From: Paracoccus acridae
GTDB lineage: Bacteria; Pseudomonadota; Alphaproteobacteria; Rhodobacterales; Rhodobacteraceae
Assembly: GCF_014642735.1 (NCBI RefSeq)
Contig: NZ_BMIV01000001.1
Coordinates: 335,499 to 399,498 of the forward strand
Direction: 5' to 3'
DNA length: 64,000 nucleotides
Shown: piece by piece, positions 55,778 to 64,000 of the stretch
How the letters are laid out: each line of letters starts with the position of its first letter
How positions within the stretch are numbered: the stretch's first letter is position 1
The notes under the pieces: generated by a model
Seen by the model: the letters and a program-made list of their open reading frames with translations, nothing else
Told to the model about the DNA's origin: nothing
The model's database searches: none
Position numbers and translations under genes: made by a program

Positions 55778-56725
55778 TCAGTCCCGTGGGGCGGCGGCGC
55801 GGCGCAGGCGGTCGTTGATCGCCGCGCCGAGGCCGTGATCCGGGATCGGGGCTACGGCGATAGGACGGCCTTCGCGGTCGGCGCGGCGCAGGGTGTCGAA
55901 CAGACGCGCGGCGGCCTGGGTCAGGTTGCCCGTTTCGGACAGGGTGAAGGGGCCGGGCCGGCCAAAGGCGACATGGGTTTCGTCCGGGCGAGGGTCCGAC
56001 GCATCAAGGCGCAGCGTGGCATTCGGCGCGTAATGGCTGGTCAGTTGTCCTGGCGCATTGGGCGTGGCGGGGTCGGCCTGATGTGCCGCAAGGGGCTGGG
56101 CCAAGACCTTGGCTATCGCCTCGGCCGGGATGCCGCCGGGGCGTAGCAGCGTGGCGCGGCCTTGGGGCCAGCCGATGATGGTGGATTCGAGGCCTACTGG
56201 GCAGGGACCGGCATCCAGGACGGCGCCGATGCGGCCGTCCAGGCCGCCGTCGGGATCCAGCACATGCGCGGCGCTTGTCGGGCTGATCCGGCCCGAGGCA
56301 TTGGCTGAGGGCGCGGCCAGCGGACCCGTCAACCGCAACAGCGCCTGCGCGACGGGATGGGCGGGGACGCGGATCGCGACGGTATCGAGACCCGCCGTGA
56401 CCAGCGAGGCGATGCCGGCGTCAGAGCGCAAGGGCAGCACAAGGGTCAGCGCGCCGGGCCAGAAGGCTGCGGCCAGGGCTTCGGCCTCGGGCGTCATCCC
56501 GGCGATGGTCCGCGCCGCGTCCACATCCGGCACATGCACGATCAGCGGATTGAAGCTGGGCCGGCCCTTGGCCTGGTAGATCCGCGCCACCGCCTCGCCA
56601 TTGCGCGCGTCGCCCGCCAGGCCATAGACCGTCTCGGTCGGGATCGCCACGACCTGGCCCCCCGCCAGCAGGATCGCCGCGCGGGCCATGCCCATCTGGT
56701 CTGGCAACAGTCGTTCGGTCTGCAT
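55778..56725 (-). CDS. L-threonylcarbamoyladenylate synthase (Sua5/TsaC family)
   Basis: Makes threonylcarbamoyl-AMP for the t6A modification of tRNAs that read ANN codons. The 315 residues include the YrdC domain with PTETVYGL at residues 29-36, KGRPSFNPL, and a C-terminal Sua5 domain (SHYAPNATLRL onward), so it is Sua5-like rather than the short TsaC form. The start is unclear: the ATG at 56725 lacks a ribosome site, and an upstream ATG at 56767 would add 14 residues. Confidence 0.9.
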   Translation of the reverse strand: MQTERLLPDQMGMARAAILLAGGQVVAIPTETVYGLAGDARNGEAVARIYQAKGRPSFNPLIVHVPDVDAARTIAGMTPEAEALAAAFWPGALTLVLPLRSDAGIASLVTAGLDTVAIRVPAHPVAQALLRLTGPLAAPSANASGRISPTSAAHVLDPDGGLDGRIGAVLDAGPCPVGLESTIIGWPQGRATLLRPGGIPAEAIAKVLAQPLAAHQADPATPNAPGQLTSHYAPNATLRLDASDPRPDETHVAFGRPGPFTLSETGNLTQAAARLFDTLRRADREGRPIAVAPIPDHGLGAAINDRLRRAAAPRD

Positions 56726-56837
56726 TCGTGACGCCGGGTTTCGGTTGAGCCTTGTTCCAAGCCCCATAAGATGGCTTGTGACAGTCTGATAGTCGCGCCG
56801 GGACCGAATGCCAAGGCGCCAGGGGAGAGGGATCCAG

Positions 56838-58535
56838 ATGAGCTACAAGGCACCGGTCGCGCAGATCGACTTCATCCTGAACCATGTCGTGCCGTTTTCC
56901 GATTTGTCCCGCACCGACCGATTTGCCGAAGCCACGGCTGAAACCGCATCCGCCATCCTGGCCGAGGCCGGCAAGCTTGCCACCAACGTGCTGGCGCCCC
57001 TGAACCGCATGGGCGACGAAACCCCGGCGGTGCTGGAGAACGGCCGCGTCCGATCCTCGCCCGGCTATGCCGAGGGCTTCCGCGCCATTGCCGAGGGTGG
57101 CTGGATCGGGCTTTCGGCCGATCCCGAGCATGGCGGCATGGGCCTGCCGCAGGCGCTGAACATGGCCGTGGCGGAAATGATGTCGGGCGCCTGCCTGGCG
57201 CTGCAGTTGAACCCGCTGCTGACCCAGGGCCAGATCGAGGCGCTTGAGCATCATGCCAGTGACGACCTGAAAGCCCTGTATCTTCCCAAGCTGATTTCCG
57301 GCGAATGGTCCGGCACGATGAACCTGACCGAACCGGGCGCGGGCAGCGACGTCGGCGCGCTGGTGACCAAGGCGGAACCGAATGGCGACGGCACCTATCG
57401 CGTGACGGGCCAGAAGATCTATATCACCTGGGGCGACAGCGACGTCACCGAAAACGTCTGCCATCTGGTCCTGGCCCGCCTGCCGGGTGCGCCCAAGGGG
57501 ACCAAGGGCATCAGCCTGTTCATGGTGCCGAAGCTGATCCCCGACGACCAGGGCCGTCCGGGGGTTGCCAACAGCCTCAAGGTCGTGAGCCTTGAGGAAA
57601 AGCTGGGCATCCACGGCAGCCCCACCTGCGTGATGAGCTTCGAGGGCGCGACCGGCTGGATGGTGGGCGGCGAACACAAGGGCATGGCCGCGATGTTCAC
57701 GATGATGAACGTGGCGCGCCTGGGCGTGGGGATGCAGGGCGTCGGCGTGGCCGAGGCCGCGCTGCAGCAGGCCGTGGCCTATGCCATCGACCGCAACCAG
57801 ATGGGACCGATCATCGGGCATCCCGACGTGCGCCGGATGCTGGCCACCGCGCGGGCCGAGGTGTTCGCCGCCCGCGCCATCGGCCTTGCCTGCGCCACCG
57901 CCATCGACCTGGAACGCGCCACGGGCGATGCGGTCCACGCCGCCCGCGCGGCCTTCCTGACGCCCATTGCCAAGGCCTATGGCACCGATGTGGGCTGCCG
58001 CGTGTCCGACATCGGCGTGCAGGTCCATGGCGGCATGGGCTATGTCGAGGAAACCGGCGCGGCCCAGTATCTGCGCGACGTGCGGATCACCCCGATCTAT
58101 GAAGGCACGAACGGCATCCAGGCCATGGACCTGGTGGGCCGCAAGCTGTCGGACGGGGGCGACGCCGCCCTGCGCCTGCTGGACGAGGTCGCGGACGGCG
58201 CAAAGGCCGCGCAGGCCGATCATCCGCAGATGGCCAACCAGTTGTGGCAGGCGGCCGAAACCCTGCGCGAGGCGACCCAGACCCTGCTGGAGCGTGACCT
58301 TCCGCAGCGTTTTGCGGGCGCCGTTCCCTATCTGTCGGCATTCGCGCGCGTTCTGGGCGGTCTTTATCACCTGCGCGCGGCCCAGGCCGGGGGCGAATCG
58401 CATTTGGCGCTGGCCCGCGTCTTCATGGCCCGCGTGCTGCCGCGCCATGCCTCCGATCTGGCCGAGGCCCTGGCGGGGCTGGACGATCTGGCGGGCATCA
58501 GCAACGCGGCGCTGGCGGGCGAAATCGCGGCGTGA
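56838..58535 (+). CDS. Acyl-CoA dehydrogenase, C-terminally extended type
   Basis: FAD-dependent acyl-CoA dehydrogenase of 565 residues. Recognisable parts are NLTEPGAGSDVGAL (substrate/FAD, near residue 158), the WITNGG-like IYITWGDSDVTENVCH strand, and the catalytic Glu422 in IYEGTNGIQ. A helical tail follows. The length fits the DmdC-like group that includes 3-methylmercaptopropionyl-CoA dehydrogenases, so a role in fatty acid or DMSP-type degradation is possible but unproven. It overlaps the metallo-hydrolase gene by 4 bases. Confidence 0.9.
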   Translation: MSYKAPVAQIDFILNHVVPFSDLSRTDRFAEATAETASAILAEAGKLATNVLAPLNRMGDETPAVLENGRVRSSPGYAEGFRAIAEGGWIGLSADPEHGGMGLPQALNMAVAEMMSGACLALQLNPLLTQGQIEALEHHASDDLKALYLPKLISGEWSGTMNLTEPGAGSDVGALVTKAEPNGDGTYRVTGQKIYITWGDSDVTENVCHLVLARLPGAPKGTKGISLFMVPKLIPDDQGRPGVANSLKVVSLEEKLGIHGSPTCVMSFEGATGWMVGGEHKGMAAMFTMMNVARLGVGMQGVGVAEAALQQAVAYAIDRNQMGPIIGHPDVRRMLATARAEVFAARAIGLACATAIDLERATGDAVHAARAAFLTPIAKAYGTDVGCRVSDIGVQVHGGMGYVEETGAAQYLRDVRITPIYEGTNGIQAMDLVGRKLSDGGDAALRLLDEVADGAKAAQADHPQMANQLWQAAETLREATQTLLERDLPQRFAGAVPYLSAFARVLGGLYHLRAAQAGGESHLALARVFMARVLPRHASDLAEALAGLDDLAGISNAALAGEIAA

Positions 58536-59551
58536 TCGTTTATCCGTTCGAACACCCGCCTCAGGCGGGTCAGGCCGTGACGGTCGCGCCGGGCGTGCTG
58601 TGGATGCGCCTTGCCCTGCCGATGGCGCTGGATCACGTCAATGTCTATGCCCTGGACGACGGGGACGGCTGGACCCTGGTGGATACCGGCTTCGACACCC
58701 CCTCCCTCCGCCAGGACTGGAAGGCGTTGCTGGCCGGACCCCTGGAAGGACGGCCCGTCAGGCGGGTGATCGGCACCCATCACCATCCCGACCATATCGG
58801 GCTTGCGGGCTGGTTCATCGGGCAGGGCGCGGAATTCCTGATCAGCCGCACCGCCTGGCTGACGGCACGGATGCTGGTTCTGGACCGGCAGGACCGCGCC
58901 ACGGCCGAATCGCTGGCCTTCTGGCGCCAGGCCGGGATGCCCGCCGACATGCTGTCGCAGCGTGCGGCGGAACGGCCGTTCAACTTTGCCGATGTGGTGC
59001 ATCCCTTGCCCCTGGGCTTCACCCGCCTGTCCGACGGCCAGCAGGTCAGTTTCGGGGGCCGGCGCTGGCGGGTCGTGATGGGCCATGGCCATGCCCCCTG
59101 CCACGCGACCTTCTGGTCGCTGGACGACGACCTGGTGATCGGGGGCGACCAGCTTCTGCCCTCGATCTCGCCCAACCTGGGGGTCTATCCGACCGAGCCC
59201 GAGGCCGATCCGGTCGGCGAATGGCTGGAAAGCTGCCAGCGCATGATGGACCTGGCCGAGGCGCGGCATCTGGTGCTTCCCGGCCACAAGCTGCCCTTCC
59301 TGGGCCTGCCGACGCGCCTGCGGCAGTTGATCGACAATCACCACGGCGCGCTTGACCGCATGACGGCGGCGCTGCGCGACGGCCCGCGCACGGCGGTCGG
59401 CTGCTTCGACATCCTGTTCAAGCGCCGGATCGGCGCGGGCGAATTCGGCCTGGCCCTGGTCGAGGCGGTGGCCCATGTGAATCACCTGCGCAAACAAGGC
59501 ATCGTCACACAGGCGGGCGAGAGTGACGGCGCCCTGCTGTGGGGGGCGTGA
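58532..59551 (+). CDS. MBL-fold metallo-hydrolase
   Basis: Metallo-beta-lactamase-fold protein of 339 residues starting at a GTG that overlaps the dehydrogenase stop. The metal site is visible as THHHPDHIG at residues 82-90, with later ligands in VVMGHGHAPCH and GGDQLLPS and a final GH in LVLPGHKLP. Members of this type act on esters or thioesters; the operon partner suggests a CoA thioester. Assignment of a substrate is a guess. Confidence 0.87.
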   Translation: MIVYPFEHPPQAGQAVTVAPGVLWMRLALPMALDHVNVYALDDGDGWTLVDTGFDTPSLRQDWKALLAGPLEGRPVRRVIGTHHHPDHIGLAGWFIGQGAEFLISRTAWLTARMLVLDRQDRATAESLAFWRQAGMPADMLSQRAAERPFNFADVVHPLPLGFTRLSDGQQVSFGGRRWRVVMGHGHAPCHATFWSLDDDLVIGGDQLLPSISPNLGVYPTEPEADPVGEWLESCQRMMDLAEARHLVLPGHKLPFLGLPTRLRQLIDNHHGALDRMTAALRDGPRTAVGCFDILFKRRIGAGEFGLALVEAVAHVNHLRKQGIVTQAGESDGALLWGA

Positions 59552-59605
59552 CAGGGCGGGCGGTTTCGGCTATCGCCTTGTCAACGGGAACAGAAGGAAC
59601 GGCGC

Positions 59606-59764
59606 ATGGCCCAGCATCACCACCACGACGTCACCGAACACAAGGTCGGCACCATGGACATCACCGAACAGCAGCGGACCTTTGCGGGCTTCATCAAGTT
59701 CGCCACCTGGACCGCGATCCTGTCGATCCTGGTGCTGATCTTCATGGCCCTGGTCAACGCCTGA
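59606..59764 (+). CDS. aa3-type cytochrome c oxidase subunit IV
   Basis: A 52-residue one-helix membrane subunit. It opens [18 protein letters not shown] and has the family core [19 protein letters not shown] followed by a helix [10 protein letters not shown]. This closely matches the small subunit IV of Paracoccus aa3 oxidase, including length. It is not in an oxidase operon here: neighbours are a metallo-hydrolase and a lipoprotein gene, 19 bases downstream. The reading frame is short but strongly supported by the motif. Confidence 0.85.
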   Translation: MAQHHHHDVTEHKVGTMDITEQQRTFAGFIKFATWTAILSILVLIFMALVNA

Positions 59765-59783
59765 TCGCCGGATCGGATTTCCC

Positions 59784-60407
59784 ATGAAAAGACGCGTTTT
59801 CCTGGCTGCGGCCTTGCCCGCCGCCCTTGCCGCCTGCGGCGCCCAAAGCATCTGGGCCACTGACGAGGAACTGCGGGCCGCACGCTTCGTGTCCGACGAG
59901 CCGCCCTCGATCACGCTGCTGACGGTCATCGGCATCCCGCGCGGCGAAGGGGGCCATTCCGGGCTGATGATCAACGGCAGCCAGCGGGTGATCTATGACC
60001 CGGCGGGAAGCTGGGAACATCCGCGCATCCCGGAACGCAACGACGTGCTGTACGGGATCACCGACAACTTCAAGAACTTCTACATCGACTATCACGCCCG
60101 CAGCACATACTGGGTGGCCGAGGACACCGTCTTCGTCAGCCGAGAGGTGGCCGATGCCGCGATCCGTTCGGTGGAGATGCAGGGCGCCTCGCCCAAAAGC
60201 TATTGCGCGGTGAACAGCGGCAAGGCCCTGCGTCGCGTGCCGGGCTTCGAGAACGCGCCGACGGGCTATAGCCCGATCAAGCTGCGCAACTGGTTCCTGA
60301 CCCTGCCGAACGTCCAGTCCAAGCGCCACATGGACGGCGATCCGGCCAACAACCACGACGTGCTGCTGCGCCAGAAGGACGGCCGGATCGTCGGCTACAA
60401 CATGTAG
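59784..60407 (+). CDS. Conserved lipoprotein with papain-like/permuted NlpC-type features
   Basis: A 207-residue exported protein with a lipobox LAAC (Cys18). The twin-arginine-like MKRRVFLAA start suggests Tat export. The mature part has GEGGHSGLMI with His58, then YDPAGSW, and later SYCAVNSGKAL with Cys141. A His before a Cys in this order recalls permuted NlpC/P60 (LRAT-like) enzymes, but this is inference. No family assigned with confidence. Convergent with azlD, overlapping by 13 bases. Confidence 0.7.
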   Translation: MKRRVFLAAALPAALAACGAQSIWATDEELRAARFVSDEPPSITLLTVIGIPRGEGGHSGLMINGSQRVIYDPAGSWEHPRIPERNDVLYGITDNFKNFYIDYHARSTYWVAEDTVFVSREVADAAIRSVEMQGASPKSYCAVNSGKALRRVPGFENAPTGYSPIKLRNWFLTLPNVQSKRHMDGDPANNHDVLLRQKDGRIVGYNM

Positions 60408-60727
60408 AGCATGGCGAACAGCGTGAGGGCGCCTGCCACGATGGCGCCGATCATGTTCTTCGTCCACAGGCCGACCGCCACGGTCACCGCGGCGGCGGCC
60501 ATGCGCGCCGGATCAAGCTGGCCCCCCGTCGCGGCGGGCCAGACCACCAGCGGCGCGACCAGGGCGGGCAGAACCGCCACCGGGGTATAGCGCAGCATCC
60601 GCAGCACCCAGGCCGGCATGTCCCGGTCGCCAAGCGCCCCCAGGAAGGACCAGCGGATCAGGAAGGTGCCGATGCCCAGCACGACGATCACCAGCCAGAC
60701 GGTCAGGTCGGATATGCCGCTGTTCAT
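60395..60727 (-). CDS. azlD: Branched-chain amino-acid exporter subunit, AzlD family
   Basis: A 110-residue protein with about four helices and the AzlD pattern (TFLIRWSFLGALGDRDMPAWVLRMLRYTPVAVLPALVAPL). AzlC and AzlD together export branched-chain amino acids and analogues such as azaleucine. The start overlaps the azlC stop in an ATGA arrangement, so the genes are coupled. Confidence 0.9.
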   Translation of the reverse strand: MNSGISDLTVWLVIVVLGIGTFLIRWSFLGALGDRDMPAWVLRMLRYTPVAVLPALVAPLVVWPAATGGQLDPARMAAAAVTVAVGLWTKNMIGAIVAGALTLFAMLYML

Positions 60728-61491
60728 GCCTGCGCCTTTCGCGCTGTCCTGGTTTCCACGATCGCTCCGACGGCCATGCCCACGGGCGCGGCGATCAGCA
60801 GGCCAAGGCCGGACGGCAGCCCCGCCAGCAGCAGCGACCCCGCCACGGCGACAAAGCAGGCCGCCAGATGCGCAGGCGTGCGCAGCATCGGCGCGATCAT
60901 CGCCAGAAAGGTGATCGGCATGGCGAAATCCAGGGCGATGTCGTCCGGGATCGCACGCCCTAGGGTCGCGCCCAGCCAGGATCCGATCATCCAGGGAATG
61001 CAGACCACGACCGCCACGCCCAGGAAGAAGGCCAGCCGCTGCGGCATTCCCAGGCGGGGATGGCTTTCGTATTCCTGGATCGACAGGGCATAGCTTTGAT
61101 CGACCAGGGCATAGGCCAGCCAGGCCCTTTGCCCGCCCGTCGCCCCGCGCAGCCAGGGCACGAGCGATGCCGAATACATCGCCATGCGCAGGTTCACCGC
61201 CAGGCAGGACAGGATCACGATGACGACGGAAGCATTGTCGGACAAAAGCTGCACGGCCGTGAACTGCGACGCGCCGGCCAGGACCAGCACCGAAAAGCCA
61301 AGCACCTGTGCCACGTCCAGCCCCGCCTCGGTCGCGACGACGCCGAACAGGGCCGAAAACGGGATCATCACGATCAGGAAGGGCAGCGACTGGACCGCGC
61401 CCCGCCAAAAGCTTTCCCGCACGGTGCGCGTGGCGCCGTCATCAGCAAGGGGGCGCCGACCATCGGGGCGGGGATCATGGGTGGCTGACAT
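60724..61491 (-). CDS. azlC: Branched-chain amino-acid exporter subunit, AzlC family
   Basis: A 255-residue membrane protein. Family features are FLIVMIPFSALFGVVATEAGLD, the AGASQFTAVQLL motif near residue 75 and NLRMAMYSASL. About seven hydrophobic segments. Partner of azlD. The start is the ATG at 61491; longer frames would run through a cysteine-rich basic stretch. Confidence 0.92.
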   Translation of the reverse strand: MSATHDPRPDGRRPLADDGATRTVRESFWRGAVQSLPFLIVMIPFSALFGVVATEAGLDVAQVLGFSVLVLAGASQFTAVQLLSDNASVVIVILSCLAVNLRMAMYSASLVPWLRGATGGQRAWLAYALVDQSYALSIQEYESHPRLGMPQRLAFFLGVAVVVCIPWMIGSWLGATLGRAIPDDIALDFAMPITFLAMIAPMLRTPAHLAACFVAVAGSLLLAGLPSGLGLLIAAPVGMAVGAIVETRTARKAQA

Positions 61492-61559
61492 TGGGCTTTC
61501 GCATGGGACCGGAACGCGGCACCTTCGTTGCACGACGCGCAAGGATAAGGCAAGGCCGG

Positions 61560-62042
61560 GTGCAGATCGCAAGTCCCATTCCCGACCGGCATCTTGCCGA
61601 TGCGGCCCGCCTTTGGTCCGCGGCCTTCGCGCCCCCGCTGGGGGCAGGGCAGCCCAGGCTGCGCGCCTGCCATGGCATCGCGGCGATCGGGGCGAGCGGG
61701 CGCCTGGGCGGGGTCGCGGGGATTCGCGATCATCGGGGCGGGATTCTGGCCGATCCGCCCTGGTTGGCGCGGGCTCTGTATCGCGCCGCGCCGCCTACGG
61801 CCGATCTGGTGATCGACGGGATCGTGGTCGATGACCGCCGGCAGGGCATCGGGCGCGCGCTTCTGGACCGGGCTGCCCAGGTTGCCCGCCATGCGGACCG
61901 TCCTGGCCTGCGGGCCGAGGTCGAGATGCGGAACACCGCCGCCATGGCCTTTTACGCGGCGACCGGCTTCGTCGAAATCGGGCGGGGCTTCTTCGGTTGG
62001 CCCTGGTCGGGGCCGGTGGCGATCCTGCACCGGCCCGTCTGA
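61560..62042 (+). CDS. GNAT family N-acetyltransferase
   Basis: Acyltransferase of 160 residues. The CoA-binding motif A is IVVDDRRQGIGRALLDRAAQVA (about residues 86-107, R-x-x-G-x-G), and motif B is MRNTAAMAFYAATGFVEIG. The GTG at 61560 was chosen because an AAGG-rich site precedes it and it leaves 68 bases for divergent promoters before azlC; an ATG at 61503 is possible. Substrate unknown. Confidence 0.83.
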   Translation: MQIASPIPDRHLADAARLWSAAFAPPLGAGQPRLRACHGIAAIGASGRLGGVAGIRDHRGGILADPPWLARALYRAAPPTADLVIDGIVVDDRRQGIGRALLDRAAQVARHADRPGLRAEVEMRNTAAMAFYAATGFVEIGRGFFGWPWSGPVAILHRPV

Positions 62043-62957
62043 TCAGCCGAACGTGCCTGCGATGCGGCCCAGCAGCATGAAGGCGCGGGCCGACCGGGTT
62101 TCCGCCAGCACGGCGATTTGCGCATCGTCCATCTGCGGCAGGTGGCGCGTCAGCATGGCGTCGAAATGACGCAGGAAGTGATGGGCGGTGTCGCGGAAGA
62201 TCTCGTCCCGGTCCAGCAGGTTCGACGCGATGTCCAGCGCGACGGGATCATGGATGCCGCCCAAGGGGGCAATGGCGCTGCCGCGTTCGCCCTGGGCGAA
62301 GCGCCGCCAGACGGCGGCGGGGGCGGGATCGGGCGGCAGGTCGTCCATATACAGATCCTGACCCGCCAGCAGCGTGACCACATCCTGCGCGGCCCGCAGC
62401 ACACGGGTGTGTTCGGGATCCTGCAGTGCCAGCCGCAGCGCCGTGATGGCGGGGGTATCGTCGGCGCCATCGGGAAAATTCAGCGCCCGGATCAGGGTTT
62501 CCGCATCGACATGAACCGGAGGCGGGTTGTCCGGCCGCTGGCCCTGCGGGCGCTGTTCGGCGACGGGCCGGGGCGCAGGACGCGAAACAACGGGCGCGCG
62601 GGGCAGGGGCTCCGCATCCTCGGCGATCACCGCCTCGGGGGCGGGGCGCGGCGGCGGGGCGCCCCGGGTCGCGGCCATGTCGCGCAGCAGCGTCAGGCGC
62701 TGGCGCAGATCCTCTGCCTCGGCCCGCAGGACGGCCAGGGCGCGGGCCATGCCCACCGCCAGCCAGATCAGCACCAGGGGCAGGATCGTGCCCATGACGG
62801 TGGCCAGACGAGCGATGCCGCCCTCGGATACCTCGCTTTCGGGGGCCAACAGCCAGAACAGCGCGACCAGGAACAGCCAGGCGGCGCTCAGCGCGATGCC
62901 GATGGCGGTCAGAGCGTCCCGCTGGGTCAGGGTGGCGATGCGTGCAACCAGCGACAT
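62043..62957 (-). CDS. Conserved hypothetical membrane protein
   Basis: A 304-residue protein with two membrane helices near the N-terminus (about residues 20-38 and 54-74), a Pro-rich linker (about 102-150) and a C-terminal helical domain (GADDTPAITALRLALQDPEHTRVLRAAQ; FRDTAHHFLRHFDAML). The layout resembles alphaproteobacterial envelope proteins of unknown function. It is followed on the other strand with no gap by the acetyltransferase gene. Start is MSLVARI; an upstream frame reaches 62990. Confidence 0.7.
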   Translation of the reverse strand: MSLVARIATLTQRDALTAIGIALSAAWLFLVALFWLLAPESEVSEGGIARLATVMGTILPLVLIWLAVGMARALAVLRAEAEDLRQRLTLLRDMAATRGAPPPRPAPEAVIAEDAEPLPRAPVVSRPAPRPVAEQRPQGQRPDNPPPVHVDAETLIRALNFPDGADDTPAITALRLALQDPEHTRVLRAAQDVVTLLAGQDLYMDDLPPDPAPAAVWRRFAQGERGSAIAPLGGIHDPVALDIASNLLDRDEIFRDTAHHFLRHFDAMLTRHLPQMDDAQIAVLAETRSARAFMLLGRIAGTFG

Positions 62958-62961
62958 CGGC

Positions 62962-63432
62962 TTATTCGTACCGGATCGCCAGGATTTCATAGCTGCGCTG
63001 ACCGCCGGGCGTGGCGACCTCGACGCTGTCGCCCACGTCCTTGCCGATCAGGGCGCGGGCCAGGGGGGACCGGATGTTCAGAAGCCCGCTTTCGATATTC
63101 GCCTCCGCCTCGCCCACGATCTGATAGGTGCGTTCCTCGTCGGTATCCTCATCGACCAGATGGACGATGGCACCGAACTTCACGGATCCCGACAGCTTTG
63201 CCGGGTCGATCTGTTCGGCCCGCGACAGGATCGATTCCAGTTCCTTGATGCGGCCTTCGATGAAGCCCTGCTTTTCGCGGGCGGCATGGTATTCGGCGTT
63301 TTCCGACAGGTCGCCATGTTCGCGGGCCTCGGCGATCTGGCGGATGATCGCGGGGCGTTCCTTCGACTTCAACTCGCCCAGTTCGCGTTCCAGCGCGGCA
63401 TAGCCACTGCGGGTCATCGGAATCTTGTCCAT
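62962..63432 (-). CDS. greA: Transcription elongation factor GreA
   Basis: Secondary-channel factor that rescues backtracked RNA polymerase. The 156 residues give an N-terminal coiled coil ([46 protein letters not shown], only the family block stretched over residues 12-57), with the catalytic DLSENAEY at its tip, and a C-terminal FKBP-like domain. The start is the ATG at 63432; longer frames include the palindrome upstream. It is upstream of the membrane-protein gene in the same direction. Confidence 0.96.
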   Translation of the reverse strand: MDKIPMTRSGYAALERELGELKSKERPAIIRQIAEAREHGDLSENAEYHAAREKQGFIEGRIKELESILSRAEQIDPAKLSGSVKFGAIVHLVDEDTDEERTYQIVGEAEANIESGLLNIRSPLARALIGKDVGDSVEVATPGGQRSYEILAIRYE

Positions 63433-63482
63433 CGCTGCCCTGTCCTTTGCGGGATGCGTTACCGTCCAAATCCTAAGGCAAC

Positions 63483-63508
63483 GCCCCCGCCATTCGAATG
63501 GCAGGGGC
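63483..63508. promoter_or_regulatory. Long palindrome between greA and the ETF-QO gene
   Basis: GCCATTC-GAATGGC (63489-63502) is a perfect 14-base palindrome, and flanking GCCCC/GGGGC (63483-63487, 63504-63508) extends it with one mismatched pair. It lies in the middle of the divergent promoter region, 51 bases from the greA start. It could be an operator or an mRNA hairpin. Confidence 0.35.
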
Positions 63509-63600
63509 GCGTCCCAGTTGTCGGCACCGTGACCTGAATCGCCGCGCCTTTGCAAGCCCGCCCGCGTCGAAAGTGGCAGATTTTGGCCGTCGCGTCAGCA

Positions 63601-63629
63601 TTGCCGCGATGCGGCGGAAACGCTACATG
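63601..63629 (+). promoter_or_regulatory. Possible promoter of the ETF-QO gene
   Basis: TTGCCG (63601-63606), 17-base spacer, TACATG (63624-63629), 31 bases before the start codon. Modest match. Confidence 0.3.
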
Positions 63630-63660
63630 AACAGCAAGCCAGCCTTGGGAGGAGCGCGCC

Positions 63661-64000
63661 ATGACCGACACCAATCATCCTGCCCGCGAGTCGATGGAGT
63701 ATGACGTCGTGATCGTGGGGGCGGGGCCGTCGGGTCTGTCCGCGGCGATCCGGCTCAAGCAGATCGACCCCGACCTGTCGGTGGTGGTCCTGGAGAAGGG
63801 GTCCGAGGTCGGCGCGCATATCCTGTCGGGGGCGGTGCTGGACCCGATCGGGCTGAACCGGCTGATCCCCGACTGGAAGGAGCGCGGCGCCCCCGTCAGG
63901 ACCGCCGTCACCGACGACAACTTCTATGTCCTGGGCGAGGGGGGTCAGGTGCGGGTGCCCAACTGGCCGATGCCGCGGCTGATGAACAACCACGGCAACT
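63661..64000 (+). CDS. Electron transfer flavoprotein-ubiquinone oxidoreductase (3' end cut by window)
   Basis: Membrane-associated iron-sulfur flavoenzyme that passes electrons from ETF to ubiquinone. Only the first 113 residues are present. They show the FAD-binding [14 protein letters not shown] (GxGxxG at residues 20-25), [21 protein letters not shown], and WKERGAP, all strongly ETF-QO-like. The ribosome site is GGGAGGAG. The end lies outside the window. Confidence 0.93.
   Translation, partial: MTDTNHPARESMEYDVVIVGAGPSGLSAAIRLKQIDPDLSVVVLEKGSEVGAHILSGAVLDPIGLNRLIPDWKERGAPVRTAVTDDNFYVLGEGGQVRVPNWPMPRLMNNHGN

Overview
The window looks like ordinary, gene-dense chromosome from a high-GC alphaproteobacterium of the Rhodobacteraceae, most likely Paracoccus or a close relative. 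This is an inference from gene content: a cyoABCD-SURF1 quinol-oxidase operon, a 52-residue aa3-type oxidase subunit IV like the Paracoccus one, DUF2794, CbpA/CbpM, divergent metR-metF, and family-typical GC-rich hairpin elements ending in GATATTTG. About 72 protein genes are called. No rRNA, tRNA, CRISPR array, insertion sequence or phage gene was seen, and no gap between genes exceeds about 230 bases.

Layout. 1-4690: cyoA (cut by the window edge), cyoB, cyoC, cyoD and a SURF1 assembly factor. 4792-10512: a seven-gene, end-to-end overlapping MoxR/DUF58/von Willebrand (Bat-type) operon. 10606-15899: a complete Dpp/Opp-type peptide ABC importer. 15960-24642: aldo/keto reductase, a CbpA-CbpM chaperone pair, a MATE exporter, a lone Lrp-type sensor domain joined to an aminotransferase, DUF1992 and valS. 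24715-29344: a glutathione-transferase/VOC/DUF1428 cluster divergent from an HxlR regulator (the transferase is frameshifted), then an Lrp regulator divergent from an ornithine/lysine-type decarboxylase. 29416-31290: metF and metR, divergent, with two MetR-type boxes between them. 31304-40398: housekeeping and hypothetical genes (UbiH-type hydroxylase, HAD phosphatase, GntR, AlkA-type glycosylase, esterase, HNH protein, dapA, lytic transglycosylase). 40477-45265: EamA exporter, inositol monophosphatase, a flavin-type oxidoreductase, the guanidinium exporter sugE behind a guanidine-II (mini-ykkC) riboswitch, and ilvD. 45252-49656 (minus strand): GlcNAc kinase-nagA and ycjX-ycjF. 49770-58535: hrpB, DUF2794, two I78-inhibitor lipoproteins, TetR, glutamate dehydrogenase, a Sua5/TsaC protein and an acyl-CoA dehydrogenase. 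58532-64000: metallo-beta-lactamase-fold protein, coxIV-like gene, lipoprotein, azlCD, GNAT, membrane protein, greA and the start of ETF-ubiquinone oxidoreductase.

How the genes work together. The cyo genes make a terminal oxidase fed by ubiquinol; ETF-QO and the acyl-CoA dehydrogenase feed electrons into the same quinone pool and the UbiH-type enzyme probably helps make ubiquinone. The most informative regulatory signals are the guanidine-II riboswitch with a well-placed promoter upstream of sugE, paired MetR boxes between metF and metR, inverted repeats by the HxlR and TetR genes, and a hairpin masking the valS ribosome binding site. A family of GC-rich hairpin elements recurs between genes, and one copy lies in frame inside hrpB.

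I did not find a convincing previously undescribed multi-gene system. The items most worth following are the riboswitch-sugE unit, the repeat inside hrpB, the stand-alone sensor domain/aminotransferase pair and the frameshifted transferase.
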